Source of the DNA: CAYNZP01 sp964401835
Lineage (GTDB): Bacteria > Planctomycetota > Phycisphaerae > SM23-33
Assembly (NCBI GenBank): GCA_964401835.1
Contig: CAYNZP010000002.1
Location: 186,001-250,000, forward strand
Reading direction: 5' to 3'
DNA length: 64,000 nt
Part shown: positions 35,848-45,664 of the stretch, one piece after another
Position numbering within the stretch: the stretch's first letter is position 1
How the letters are laid out: every line of letters starts with the position of its first letter
Position numbers and translations under genes: made by a program
The notes under the pieces: model-generated
Databases searched by the model: none
Told to the model about the DNA's origin: nothing
Seen by the model: the letters and a program-made list of their open reading frames with translations, nothing else

Positions 35848-36055
35848 AACGCCCTGCTAATAAAATTAATCGGGATTTCCCAAATGAACTCGGCCCACGA
35901 CAACCGTAGGCCTTTGTGATGATTCTACTAAGGTTTCGGGAACCGTCAAACTATTCCCAGATTCCAAAAAGAGGCCATTTGCATGGCATTGGGATGTGAT
36001 ATTGCCCGAAAGAGCCCTCGGGCCGCGGCTTTGGGCTCAAACCCTCGGTCATCGA

Positions 36056-36490
36056 CTACACAAGTTTTTGATAGTTCTTAAGCAGCAAAAAGCTTTCGGT
36101 CTTTGATATGCCCTTGATGCCGGAAAGAATCTCTGTAAGAAATTTAACCAATCCATGGTTGGAATCGACCAGTACTTCCACCATCAAATCATACCTGCCA
36201 GATATAAGCGAGACAGAAAGCACGTTTTCCAACTCTGATATTTCTTTGGCTTTGGCATCCAGGAGACTGGTTTCAGCTACGTTTACCCCGATAACTGCGA
36301 GTTGCTGGTTCTCGAGCACATCGGGATTGATAAGTGCCCGGACCTGCAAAATTTTCTCATCTTTCAGCCGTTGAAGCCGGCGTCGAATCATACCCTCGGA
36401 AACACCGAGCGATTGGGCGATTTTATTGTTGGGCTGATGCCCTTGCCGAAGGATATCTATGATTTTCCAGTCTGTCTTGTCCGGCTGCAT
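36056..36490 (-). CDS. Lrp/AsnC-family regulator
   Basis: A 144-residue regulator with an N-terminal winged HTH (DWKIIDILRQGHQPNNKIAQ to GMIRRRLQRLK, residues 6-43) and a C-terminal RAM ligand-binding fold (about 60-140). It starts four bases after the alanine dehydrogenase stop, so the two are co-transcribed; the ligand is then probably alanine or a related amino acid, as for AldR-type regulators. Confidence 0.92.
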   Translation of the reverse strand: MQPDKTDWKIIDILRQGHQPNNKIAQSLGVSEGMIRRRLQRLKDEKILQVRALINPDVLENQQLAVIGVNVAETSLLDAKAKEISELENVLSVSLISGRYDLMVEVLVDSNHGLVKFLTEILSGIKGISKTESFLLLKNYQKLV

Positions 36491-36494
36491 TTGC

Positions 36495-37616
36495 TTACTC
36501 CATATTTAAAACTTCCTCCGCAGGTGTATACTCCATATTGAAGGCCTCGGCAACGTTTTTATACACGCACTTACCAGCATAAGTGTTCAAGCCAAAACGC
36601 AGTGCCGACGACCTTCGGCAGGCCTCTTCAAGACCGTTATCAGCAATCATAAGGCCGTAAGGCAGGGTCGTACTTGTAAGTGCATTGGTGGAAGTCAACG
36701 CAACGGCGCCTGGCATATTAGCAACACAATAATGGACTACATCATCAATAATAAATACCGGATCATCATGTGTTGTCGGGCGGGTAGTTTCGCAACATCC
36801 CCCCTGGTCAACGGCTACATCAACGATTACCGCTCCCTTTTTCATTATCTTGAGATGCTCTCGGCGAATTATTTTAGGAGCCTTTGCGCCAGTAATCAGA
36901 ATCGCGCCGATCACTACATCGCTTTGGGCTAAGGCGGTCTCGAGATTGTGCTGGTTACTATATAGCGTCTTAACACGCATGCCAAAAATATCATCCAGAT
37001 ACTCCATGCGGCTGGCACTGATATCCATGACTGTTACATCTGCACCCATCCCAAGGGCAATCTTGCAGGCATTCGTGCCGACCACCCCACCGCCTATGAT
37101 TGTAACCTTTGCGGGCGCCACGCCGGGCACACCACCCATAAGCACACCGCGCCCTCCGAATGGCTTTTCCAGATACTTGGCGGCTTCCTGGGCACTTAAC
37201 CGGCCGGCGATTTCACTCATTGGCTTTAAACACGGTAACTCGCCGTTGTCCAATTCAATAGTCTCGTAGGCAACTCCCTTAACACCCCGGGCCAGTAGTG
37301 CCTCGGTCTGCGGTTTATCTGCGGCAAGGTGCAAAAAGGTATACAGTATCTGTCCTTCATGGAATAGTGGATATTCTTCCGGCTGTGGCTCTTTGACTTT
37401 GACGATCATATCGCAGCCGTCAAAGATTGCCTGGCGATCGGTAACTATTTTCGCACCGGCTGAGATATATTGCTCATCTTCAAATCCTGCTTCCAGACCC
37501 GCATTTTGTTGGACTAAAACATCGTGCCCATGTGACACATAAGCTTTGACGCATGCAGGAGTCAATCCAACTCGGTACTCATGTACCTTGATTTCTTTTA
37601 CCGTTCCAATTTTCAT
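36495..37616 (-). CDS. ald: Alanine dehydrogenase
   Basis: NAD-dependent interconversion of L-alanine with pyruvate and ammonia. The 373-residue protein has the N-terminal KIGTVKEIKVHEYRVGLTP block (catalytic Lys/Arg region), the active-site segment EPQPEEYPLFHEGQILYTFLH, the NAD-binding GGGVVGTNACKIALGMGAD near residue 175 and the DVAVDQGGCCETTRPT region. An ORF extends to 37718, but family length and the AGGGAT ahead of the ATG at 37616 indicate that start. Pairs of short inverted repeats in the upstream region may be Lrp sites. Confidence 0.94.
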   Translation of the reverse strand: MKIGTVKEIKVHEYRVGLTPACVKAYVSHGHDVLVQQNAGLEAGFEDEQYISAGAKIVTDRQAIFDGCDMIVKVKEPQPEEYPLFHEGQILYTFLHLAADKPQTEALLARGVKGVAYETIELDNGELPCLKPMSEIAGRLSAQEAAKYLEKPFGGRGVLMGGVPGVAPAKVTIIGGGVVGTNACKIALGMGADVTVMDISASRMEYLDDIFGMRVKTLYSNQHNLETALAQSDVVIGAILITGAKAPKIIRREHLKIMKKGAVIVDVAVDQGGCCETTRPTTHDDPVFIIDDVVHYCVANMPGAVALTSTNALTSTTLPYGLMIADNGLEEACRRSSALRFGLNTYAGKCVYKNVAEAFNMEYTPAEEVLNME

Positions 37617-37633
37617 AACAAAATCCCTAAAGC

Positions 37634-37725
37634 AGACAAAATGACACAAAAAAGCACTCCCCTTATATTTTATTACGATTTGCGTCGTTTTCAAGCTCGT
37701 TTTTACGTTTTGCTCCATTTTGTCT
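37634..37725. promoter_or_regulatory. Inverted-repeat pair upstream of ald, possible Lrp sites
   Basis: AGACAAAATG (37634-37643) and its exact complement CATTTTGTCT (37716-37725) flank the ald upstream region about 80 bases apart. Lrp-type regulators bind spaced, phased sites and are encoded next to this gene. The link is inference. Confidence 0.4.
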
Positions 37726-37910
37726 CGAACAAAACCGGCGGCGTTTCAGGGGAAAAGGTCTGGGGATTTTCCTGGGATGACACAACCCTACAAAGTTCAT
37801 CTTTGCGATGGAAATTAAAACCTTTTTTGGCTATATATACTTATTAAGTTTGGATTTACATATTGACGCCTCATTGGCAATAATAAAATCACAGCACCCG
37901 GAGAGGTCAA

Positions 37911-39332
37911 ATGACACTGAAAGCAACTATCTCTGCGATGGCATTGCTTATTATTTTGTCCGGCTGCGAGGGTCGCCGCAAAACTCAACCGTTGGCACGT
38001 CAGAAGATTCTTTCCGCACAAAAACTCTCTCTCTCGTCATCTGTGCAAGCAAAAGACGAGAAGCCCAAGCCCTCGTTTCCAGATAACCCTTCCCTTTCGG
38101 ACTATCTGGCCTACGCAGCCTTGAATAACCCTGCCCTGGAGGCAGCTTTCAATCATTGGAAGGCTTCTCTGGAGCAAGTCCCGCAGGTCAAGGCCCTTCC
38201 TGACCCGCGATTTACCTACAGGTATTACATTCGCGAGGTGGAAACACGCGTCGGTCCGCAGCGAAACAGCCTGCAGTTGGCCCAAACGTTTCCCTGGCTG
38301 AGCAAACTCAAGTTGCGAGGCGGTGCTGCCATGGACGCTGCCGATGCCGCCAGTCAACAATTCCAGGCGGAAAAATTGAAGCTCTTTCGCCAGGTCAAGG
38401 ACGCCTATTACGACTTCTATTATCTTGGCCGAGCCATATCGATTACCAAGGAAAACCTTCGACTGCTTGAGCATGTTGAAAGTGTCGTGCGTGCCAGATA
38501 CCGCGCAGGAACGGCTGAACATCCGGACCTTATCCGCGTTCAAGTTGAGCTTGGAAAGCTCTCCGACCGAATGCGAAGTCTTATTGATATGAAATCACCA
38601 GTAGAGGCGCATCTGGCAGCCTTGCTGAACCTGCCAGCCGAAAAAATTTTGCCGCTTCCCACAGAAATCGAACCTGCGGAAATTTCAGCTTCCGACCAGG
38701 ACCTGATAGATTGGGCAATTGAAAACAACCCGCAGCTCAAGACGCTGGAAGCCCAAGTTACCCGCAGCAAAAAGAATATCCAACTCGCCCAGCAGGAATA
38801 TATCCCCGACGTTACTTTGGGCCTGACGTGGATAGACACGGGAAACCGCCTCAGTACTCCAAAGCCAAGCGACAGCGGCCAGGACGCCGTCATCGCGATG
38901 GCTTCTGTAAACGTGCCAATCTGGTTTGACCGAATAAAGGCGGGCGTAAGACAAGCTCGTTTCCGTCACGTCGCAGCCAGCAAGCTAAAGGCCGACAAAA
39001 CAAACTCCCTCATCGCGGAACTGAAACTCGCATCCTACCGCTATCGCGATGCACAGGGGAAAATCAATCTTTACCGGAAGGTACTTTTACCCAAGGCAGA
39101 GGAATCTCTGAAAGTCAACGAGGCGGCTTATCGCAGCGGGAAGGTCAGCTTCAGTGATTTGGTAGACGCTCAGCGAATTCTTTTGGAATTTCAACTTACA
39201 CTCGAACGTGCTCTTGCCGACCGAGCCAAGCAACTAGCCAAGCTTGACATGCTAGTCGGAACCGACATCCCACGCTCCCAGAGCGACAGTCATACCAACA
39301 ACACTAATGACGCTATAATTCAGACGGAGTAA
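37911..39332 (+). CDS. Outer-membrane efflux lipoprotein (TolC/CusC family)
   Basis: A 473-residue outer-membrane factor of a metal RND pump. The signal peptide ends in a lipobox LSGC (Cys23), so the protein is lipid-anchored; two long helical repeats with coiled-coil character (about 90-290 and 300-450) are typical of the TolC fold. GGAGAGG precedes the ATG. It starts the operon with the adaptor and pump genes, the adaptor beginning 5 bases after its stop. Confidence 0.9.
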   Translation: MTLKATISAMALLIILSGCEGRRKTQPLARQKILSAQKLSLSSSVQAKDEKPKPSFPDNPSLSDYLAYAALNNPALEAAFNHWKASLEQVPQVKALPDPRFTYRYYIREVETRVGPQRNSLQLAQTFPWLSKLKLRGGAAMDAADAASQQFQAEKLKLFRQVKDAYYDFYYLGRAISITKENLRLLEHVESVVRARYRAGTAEHPDLIRVQVELGKLSDRMRSLIDMKSPVEAHLAALLNLPAEKILPLPTEIEPAEISASDQDLIDWAIENNPQLKTLEAQVTRSKKNIQLAQQEYIPDVTLGLTWIDTGNRLSTPKPSDSGQDAVIAMASVNVPIWFDRIKAGVRQARFRHVAASKLKADKTNSLIAELKLASYRYRDAQGKINLYRKVLLPKAEESLKVNEAAYRSGKVSFSDLVDAQRILLEFQLTLERALADRAKQLAKLDMLVGTDIPRSQSDSHTNNTNDAIIQTE

Positions 39333-39337
39333 TTTAA

Positions 39338-40813
39338 ATGCCAGAATCCACAGGGCGAAAGATAATCCGACAGTGGAAGTTAATTCTCGGGGTTGTTGTG
39401 GGGTTGCTGATAGGGCTTGTAATTCACTGGGCTTTAATCCCCACCCAGCCGCACGAAGATGACCACACGAAACACGCGCAACAACAAGCCACCCGGTGGA
39501 CCTGCTCGATGCATCCACAGGTCGACCAACCCAAGCCAGGCCTCTGCCCAATCTGCAACATGAAGCTTATCCCCTTGAAAGTGGATTCTGATGGCAAAGA
39601 TCCGATGCATATTTCCTTCAGCGAAAATGCCAAGGCATTGATGGATATCGAAACCGTAGCGGTTGAGCGGAAGTTCGTCACAGCTGAGGTGCGAATGGTC
39701 GGCAAGATTGACTACGACGATACGCGCCTTGCACATATCACCGCATGGGTGCCGGGAAGACTCGACAGGCTTTTCGTGGACTATGCAGGGATAAAAATCA
39801 ACGAAGGGGACCATATGGTAGAGATTTTTTCCCCGGACCTGCTGGCCGCACAGGAAGAATTTCTCCAGGCGTATAATTCCAAACTCGGCCTTACCGAATC
39901 GGACTCAAAGTTGGTCAGAGAATCGGTGGAGGCAACTTTCCTTGCTGCCCGCGAGAAACTGACTCTTCTGGGCCTGACGGACAAACAAATCGAAGAACTC
40001 GTCGCCCAGGGCAAGTCCTCCGACAGGTTAACGATCTACGCATCGATCGGGGGAATCGTTATCGACAAGCACGTCCAACAGGGAGCGTATGTAAAAACCG
40101 GCACTCGAATCTACACAATCGCCGATCTTTCAAAAGTATGGGTAAGGCTGGACGCGTATGAGTCGGACCTGGCTTGGCTGCGATACGGGCAGATGGTCGA
40201 ATTCACGACTGAATCTCTACCGGGCAGAAAGTTCAGCGGCATGGTCTCGTTCATCGACCCGGTTCTTACCGAGAAAACCCGCACAGTGAAGGTTCGTGTG
40301 AATGCTGAAAACGCTGACGCCGCCCTTAAGCCCGGCATGTTTATCCGTTCCGTCGTCCGATCCGAAATTACTTCTGGCGGCAAGGTGATAGGACCTCGTC
40401 TGGCCGGTAAATGGATATCCCCGATGCACCCGGAAATTATAAAGGACGCACCCGGCGATTGCGACATCTGCGGAATGCCCTTGGTAAAGGCCGAGTCGCT
40501 CAACTACGCCAGCGTAGATGCCGCTACCGCAAAAGCTCCTCTGGTGATACCAGCCTCGGCTGTGTTGCGGACAGGCAAGCGGGCAATCGTTTATGTAGAT
40601 GTCCCGGAAACCGACGAACCTACCTTCGAAATGCGAGAGATAACACTCGGAGCCCGCGCTGGCGAAAGTTATCTGGTTGAAGATGGCCTTTCCGAAGGCG
40701 AGCGAGTCGTTGTCAAAGGCAACTTTAAGATCGACAGCGAAAGACAGATTCAGGGCTTGCCCAGCATGATGGACCGCGAAGGGGCCAAAAAAACACATGA
40801 GCATAGACATTAA
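39338..40813 (+). CDS. Metal efflux periplasmic adaptor with two heavy-metal-binding modules (CusB-like)
   Basis: A 491-residue membrane-fusion protein. Residues 15-35 are the membrane anchor; 54-78 hold a heavy-metal-binding module (WTCSMHPQVDQPKPGLCPIC), and a second copy sits near residue 365 (WISPMHPEIIKDAPGDCDIC) between the beta-barrel and the membrane-proximal domain. The hairpin and lipoyl regions lie between 120 and 260. The last residues are His-rich (HEHRH). Two modules suggest metal capture at two points; Cu(I)/Ag(I) or Zn/Co are the plausible substrates. Its stop overlaps the pump gene by 17 bases. Confidence 0.92.
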   Translation: MPESTGRKIIRQWKLILGVVVGLLIGLVIHWALIPTQPHEDDHTKHAQQQATRWTCSMHPQVDQPKPGLCPICNMKLIPLKVDSDGKDPMHISFSENAKALMDIETVAVERKFVTAEVRMVGKIDYDDTRLAHITAWVPGRLDRLFVDYAGIKINEGDHMVEIFSPDLLAAQEEFLQAYNSKLGLTESDSKLVRESVEATFLAAREKLTLLGLTDKQIEELVAQGKSSDRLTIYASIGGIVIDKHVQQGAYVKTGTRIYTIADLSKVWVRLDAYESDLAWLRYGQMVEFTTESLPGRKFSGMVSFIDPVLTEKTRTVKVRVNAENADAALKPGMFIRSVVRSEITSGGKVIGPRLAGKWISPMHPEIIKDAPGDCDICGMPLVKAESLNYASVDAATAKAPLVIPASAVLRTGKRAIVYVDVPETDEPTFEMREITLGARAGESYLVEDGLSEGERVVVKGNFKIDSERQIQGLPSMMDREGAKKTHEHRH

Positions 40814-43800
40814 TCCCAACGACAATCTCCTCGAACCCACCCCACAGCAACGGTCCCCGCTTGGCCGGTTGGTTGGTTTTTGCCTGAAAAATCGCCTGAT
40901 AGTTTTACTGGGCGTTTTATCATTAGTGTTCTGGTCGCTTGCCAACGCCCCATTCGATTGGGATATGGGCCCGTTGCTGAGAGACCCAGTGCCCGTAGAC
41001 GCGATACCGGATATCGGCGAGAACCAACAGATAGTTTTTACAGAATGGCCCGGCCGTTCGCCACGCGACGTTGACGACCAGATAACCTACCCACTGACGA
41101 CAGAACTACTCGGCCTCAAAGATGTCAAGACGGTTCGTAGCAGTTCCATGTTCGGGTTTTCATCCATTTATGTAATCTTCGACGAAAAGGCTAAGTTTTA
41201 TGAAACTCGCACGCGCCTGCTGGAAAAGCTCAACTCTCTTCCGCGAGGATTGCTGCCAGAAGGCGTAGCCCCACGACTGGGCCCGGACGCGACCGCCCTT
41301 GGGCAGGTCTTCTGGTACACGCTGGAAGGCAGAGACCCGCAGGGCAAGCCCGCTGGTGGCTGGGATCTGGAAGAACTTCGCTCGCTTCAGGACTGGCAAG
41401 TGCGGCCCGGCCTGGCCGCAGCCGGAGGCGTAGCGGAGGTAGCCTCTGTTGGCGGGTTCGTCCGCGAATACCAGGTAGATATTGACCCCGACGCCATGCG
41501 TGCGCACGGTGTAACGCTTGCGGAGATTTACAAAGCGATAAAGGCCTCCAATATCGACGTAAGCGCAAAAACAATTGAACTCAATCGCGTTGAATACTTC
41601 CTGCGCGGCATCGGTTTCATACAGAATCTTGGGGATATTGAAAACGCTGTCGTAAAAGTTTCAGACAATGTACCCATCCTGGTTAAGCACGTGGCGAGCG
41701 TCAATTTCGGGCCAGCCGCTCGACGTGGCGCGTTGGACAAAGAAGGCGCCGAAGCCGTTGGCGGAGTAGCTGTCGCCCGCTTCGGAGCAAATCCGCTGGA
41801 AGTAATCAAGAACGTAAAGGAACAGATAAAACAAATCTCCCCCGCCCTGCCAGAAAAGACCCTAGCAGACGGAACAGTCAGCAAGGTAACGATAGTGCCC
41901 TTCTACGATAGAACGGGCCTGATTTACGAAACGCTCGGAACACTGGAAAGCGCCCTGCGTAATCAGATTATCATCACCATCGTCGTCGTAACGCTGATGC
42001 TGATGCACCTGAGGTCAAGCCTGATTATCTCACTCATACTTCCGCTGGCGGTGGGCATGGGCTTTATCGCAATGAAACTGTTCGGCGTTGACGCGAATAT
42101 CGTCGCACTATCCGGCATCGCCATCGCAATCGGAACGATAGTGGATATGGGAATTGTCATCTGCGAAAACATCCTTCGCCATCTGAAAAATTCCCCGCCG
42201 GAATTATCCAAGCTTGAGGTGGTCCATCGCGCCACCAGCGAGGTCGGCAGCGCCGTCCTGACAGCTGTGCTTACGACCGTTGTCGGTTTTCTGCCGGTAT
42301 TTACAATGACGGGCCCGGAAGGTAAGCTCTTCAAGCCGCTTGCCTTTACCAAAACGTTTGTCCTTATCGCCTCGATTCTTTTGGCCCTGCTGGCCGTTCC
42401 GACGGCTGCGTATCTCCTGTATCGCAGAAAACCCAAACCATCAAATCTCGCCCCCTCTCGCCTGAAAAAATATGGGCCGCGAATAGTCAACATACTGATC
42501 GTTATCGTGGTAGCTGTAATTCTGACGATCTACTGGCGGCCGTTGGGACAAATGAAATCCCTGCTGAGCAATCTCGTGTTCGTCGTAATTATGGTAGCCC
42601 TTCTCATTATTGCTTTCCGACTTTTCCAATGGGCCTATCCAGCAATTCTGCGGTGGTGTCTGCGACATAAAAAAGTTTTTCTTGCCATTCCAATCGTGCT
42701 GGTGATTCTGGCTGTCGTCATCCTGGCAGGTCTTGGCGAAGAGTTTATGCCGCCGCTGAACGAAGGGTCTTTTCTCTATATGCCAACAACGATGGTACAC
42801 GCATCAATTGGCGAAGCCCTGGACATATTGGCCCAGCAGGACAAGGCGTTTCGCGCAATCCCCGAAGTTGACATGGTCGTCGGCAAGATCGGCCGCGTCG
42901 ATTCGCCGCTGGACCCTGCACCGATATCCATGATAGAAACGCTCATTACCTATAAGCCTCAATACCGGCGCGACGAAGACGGCAATTACGTCCGCCAATG
43001 GCGAAGTCACATTCGCAAACCCGACGATATCTGGGACGAAATTGTCAAGGCCGGCAAAATTCCCGGTGTGACATCAGCCCCGAAACTTCAGCCCATAGAG
43101 ACGCGGCTTGTGATGTTGCAGACGGGCATGCGGTCCGCGATGGGAATAAAAATCAAGGGGTCAAATCTAAAGACCATTGAGAAGGTCGGCATCGAAATCG
43201 AGCACCTGCTCAGGCAGGTTCCGAGCATCGAAGCAGCCGCCGTCAACGCCGAACGTATCGTGGGAAAACCCTACATAATCATCGACCCGCGGGCTGAAAA
43301 AATTGATCTTGCAAAGACACGTTACGGGCTGAATGTTGAAGACATTCTCCGTACGGTCGAGGTGGCTGTCGGTGGAGAAAGGGTTACCACCACTGTTGAA
43401 GGCCGCGAGCGTTACGGCGTCCGCGTGCGATACCAACGCGAACTTCGCGACGATATCGACTCACTGGGCAAGATTCTGGTTGCGGGCAAAACGGGCCAGC
43501 AGATTCCACTGGCCCAACTCGTCGAGATTCGCTACGAGCCCGGCCCGCAGGTCATCAAGAGCGAGGACACCTTCAAGGTCGGTTACGTCACGTTCGGCAA
43601 AAAACCAGGCAAGGCTGAGGTGCAGGTCGTTGAGCAGGCACGAGCCCATCTTCAGACGGCTCAGGATAGCGGAGAACTGGTCCTACCGGCCGGCGTGAGC
43701 TACAACTTCGCCGGAACCTATGAACATCAGCTTCGCGCCCGACGCACCCTTTATATTGTTTTGCCGACAGCTCTGCTGATAATTTTCGTCATCCTGTACC

Positions 43801-44339
43801 TTCAGTTCCGCTCTACCAGTACAACGCTGATGGTCTTCAGCGGCATCGGCGTGGCGTTCGCGGGCGGGTTTATTCTCCTCTGGCTTTACAGCACGGGATG
43901 GTTCATGGACCTCGAGCTTTTCGGCCGAAATATGCGGGACATTTTCCAGGTACATACAATCAATCTAAGCATCGCGGTGTGGGTTGGCTTTTTGGCGTTG
44001 TTCGGAATCGCCACTGATAACGGCGTTATCCAATCGACCTATCTCGAACAGGTGTTCGGCCAGCGCAAACCAAACTCAATTGACGAAATCCGCGAAGCTA
44101 CCGTTATCGCTGCCAAGCGAAGGATTCGACCCTGCCTTATGACAACGGCCACAACGATACTCGCCCTGCTGCCGGTGCTGACATCAGTCGGACGTGGAAG
44201 TGATATCATGGTGCCGATGGCTATCCCGTCGTTTGGCGGGATGACAATCGCAATCCTGACGACGCTGGTAGTGCCAGTTCTTTATTGCGGCGCAAAGGAA
44301 CTTCGCCATAGAAAATCCTACATCCAAAAGACAGATTGA
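40797..44339 (+). CDS. Heavy-metal RND transporter (CusA/CzcA family)
   Basis: The 1180-residue inner-membrane pump is longer than the usual 1040-1060. It has the first membrane helix (LIVLLGVLSLVFWSLA), the conserved GRSPRDVDDQITYPL segment of the porter domain, the TM4 motif GIAIAIGTIVDMGIVICEN (acidic proton-relay residue), and the C-terminal repeat with FGIATDNG in place of AAEFG or AAEIG. The excess lies mainly around residues 540-620: two extra predicted hydrophobic stretches before the ILRWCLRHKKV segment of the second half. With the lipoprotein and adaptor it forms a tripartite exporter across both membranes. No metal sensor gene is adjacent. Confidence 0.92.
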   Translation: MSIDINPNDNLLEPTPQQRSPLGRLVGFCLKNRLIVLLGVLSLVFWSLANAPFDWDMGPLLRDPVPVDAIPDIGENQQIVFTEWPGRSPRDVDDQITYPLTTELLGLKDVKTVRSSSMFGFSSIYVIFDEKAKFYETRTRLLEKLNSLPRGLLPEGVAPRLGPDATALGQVFWYTLEGRDPQGKPAGGWDLEELRSLQDWQVRPGLAAAGGVAEVASVGGFVREYQVDIDPDAMRAHGVTLAEIYKAIKASNIDVSAKTIELNRVEYFLRGIGFIQNLGDIENAVVKVSDNVPILVKHVASVNFGPAARRGALDKEGAEAVGGVAVARFGANPLEVIKNVKEQIKQISPALPEKTLADGTVSKVTIVPFYDRTGLIYETLGTLESALRNQIIITIVVVTLMLMHLRSSLIISLILPLAVGMGFIAMKLFGVDANIVALSGIAIAIGTIVDMGIVICENILRHLKNSPPELSKLEVVHRATSEVGSAVLTAVLTTVVGFLPVFTMTGPEGKLFKPLAFTKTFVLIASILLALLAVPTAAYLLYRRKPKPSNLAPSRLKKYGPRIVNILIVIVVAVILTIYWRPLGQMKSLLSNLVFVVIMVALLIIAFRLFQWAYPAILRWCLRHKKVFLAIPIVLVILAVVILAGLGEEFMPPLNEGSFLYMPTTMVHASIGEALDILAQQDKAFRAIPEVDMVVGKIGRVDSPLDPAPISMIETLITYKPQYRRDEDGNYVRQWRSHIRKPDDIWDEIVKAGKIPGVTSAPKLQPIETRLVMLQTGMRSAMGIKIKGSNLKTIEKVGIEIEHLLRQVPSIEAAAVNAERIVGKPYIIIDPRAEKIDLAKTRYGLNVEDILRTVEVAVGGERVTTTVEGRERYGVRVRYQRELRDDIDSLGKILVAGKTGQQIPLAQLVEIRYEPGPQVIKSEDTFKVGYVTFGKKPGKAEVQVVEQARAHLQTAQDSGELVLPAGVSYNFAGTYEHQLRARRTLYIVLPTALLIIFVILYLQFRSTSTTLMVFSGIGVAFAGGFILLWLYSTGWFMDLELFGRNMRDIFQVHTINLSIAVWVGFLALFGIATDNGVIQSTYLEQVFGQRKPNSIDEIREATVIAAKRRIRPCLMTTATTILALLPVLTSVGRGSDIMVPMAIPSFGGMTIAILTTLVVPVLYCGAKELRHRKSYIQKTD

Positions 44340-44514
44340 CTTTTGTTTCAGGCTTCCTTGATATCCCTTGTCATTATTGGTAGATTTCAACAAATGCCGG
44401 CGAGATACCTGGTATATCAGGCGTCTTTGTTTTAAGCGGCTATTCCGATAACAGATTGATGAATAATAAGTTATCGATGGAAGCACTAGCATCATGATTT
44501 GAAAGGAGTTCCAA

Positions 44515-45594
44515 GTGAGCATCGAATTAAAGAGTGACTGTGCCTACTGCCTGCTGGTACCTACCAGTATGGGTGTCCGTCTTACCGCACAGAATGGCCA
44601 GCCAATGCATTGCAGCGACACCTTCACTATGCAGGCCACGAGTGCAGAGTCCAACGTTGCCAGCGTGTCTTCGTATCTTGGGCTTCCCGTCAAGGTGTTG
44701 ACTACATTCGTCAAGGACAGCCCCATCGCCCGCTTTATCAAGGACAACCTGGCCAGCCGGCACATGGACTACGAAGGCGTGGAAGTTGAGCAAGGCGGGC
44801 CCTGGGGGTATCGCCACCAGTTCAACCTTGCCGACAGCGGTTATGGTTCCCGCGGGCCTCGAGTTCAAAATGATCGAGCCGGCGAAGTCGGCAGAACGCT
44901 CAATGTCAAGGACTTCGACCTGGAACGGATATTTGGACAAGAAGGTGTGCAGATCGTTCACCTCTCTGGCCTGATTGCCGCCCTTTCGCCCGATACCGGA
45001 ACTTTCTGCCTGGAAATAGCCCGGGCTGCAAAGAAACACGGTACCCGGATTTCCTTCGACCTCAACCACCGTGCTTCGTTCTGGAAGGGCCGGGAGAAGG
45101 AGCTCGGAAAGATATTCAAAGAAATCGCGGATAATTCCGACATCCTTGTCGGTAACGAAGAAGACTTCCAGTTGTGCCTGGGTATCGAAGGGCCCGAAGC
45201 CGGCGGCAAGGATATTTCGGCCAAGATCGACAACTTCAAGACAATGATAGATAAGGCAAAAAAGGCATTCCCTAACGCTTCAGTCTTCGCTACTACGCTT
45301 CGTCAGGTCGTCAACACAAATTGCCACCTCTGGGGCGCTATCATGGCTGAAGGCGACAACTGGCATATCATAGAACCGCGCGAAATAACCGTGCTGGATC
45401 GGATTGGCGGCGGCGATGGATTCGTCGGCGGCATGCTCTATGCGATTCTGCGAAGCTGGACTGGTGAGAAGTGGGCTCAGTTCGGTTGGGCCAGCGGAGC
45501 ATTGGCGACAACACTTTTGACTGACTATGGCCAGCCGGCCGATGAGCAGCAGATTTGGAGCATATGGGAAGGTAATGCCAGGGTAAGGCGCTAG
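44515..45594 (+). CDS. PfkB-family sugar kinase, KDG-kinase-like
   Basis: A 359-residue PfkB kinase resembling 2-keto-3-deoxygluconate kinase: N-terminal sandwich region with ATSAESNVASVSSYLGLPV, the central RISFDLNHRASFWKG block typical of KdgK, an NEED-type loop (VGNEEDFQ) and the catalytic DRIGGGDGFVGGML (near residue 300) with the GxGD aspartate. The GTG start at 44515 follows AAGGAG by six bases. No KDPG aldolase is adjacent, so the substrate is inferred. Confidence 0.85.
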   Translation: MSIELKSDCAYCLLVPTSMGVRLTAQNGQPMHCSDTFTMQATSAESNVASVSSYLGLPVKVLTTFVKDSPIARFIKDNLASRHMDYEGVEVEQGGPWGYRHQFNLADSGYGSRGPRVQNDRAGEVGRTLNVKDFDLERIFGQEGVQIVHLSGLIAALSPDTGTFCLEIARAAKKHGTRISFDLNHRASFWKGREKELGKIFKEIADNSDILVGNEEDFQLCLGIEGPEAGGKDISAKIDNFKTMIDKAKKAFPNASVFATTLRQVVNTNCHLWGAIMAEGDNWHIIEPREITVLDRIGGGDGFVGGMLYAILRSWTGEKWAQFGWASGALATTLLTDYGQPADEQQIWSIWEGNARVRR

Positions 45595-45619
45595 CCCTTC
45601 CTTAAATGTAAAAACAAAA

Positions 45620-45657
45620 AGAGCCGGATCCCTTGCCTACGGATTCGGCTCTCTTTT
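45620..45657. terminator. Bidirectional terminator between the sugar kinase and lepA
   Basis: GAGCCGGATCC (45621-45631) pairs with GGATTCGGCTC (45641-45651), with A-rich sequence on the left and TCTTTTATT on the right, so it can serve both converging genes. Confidence 0.8.
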
Positions 45658-45664
45658 ATTGGTT

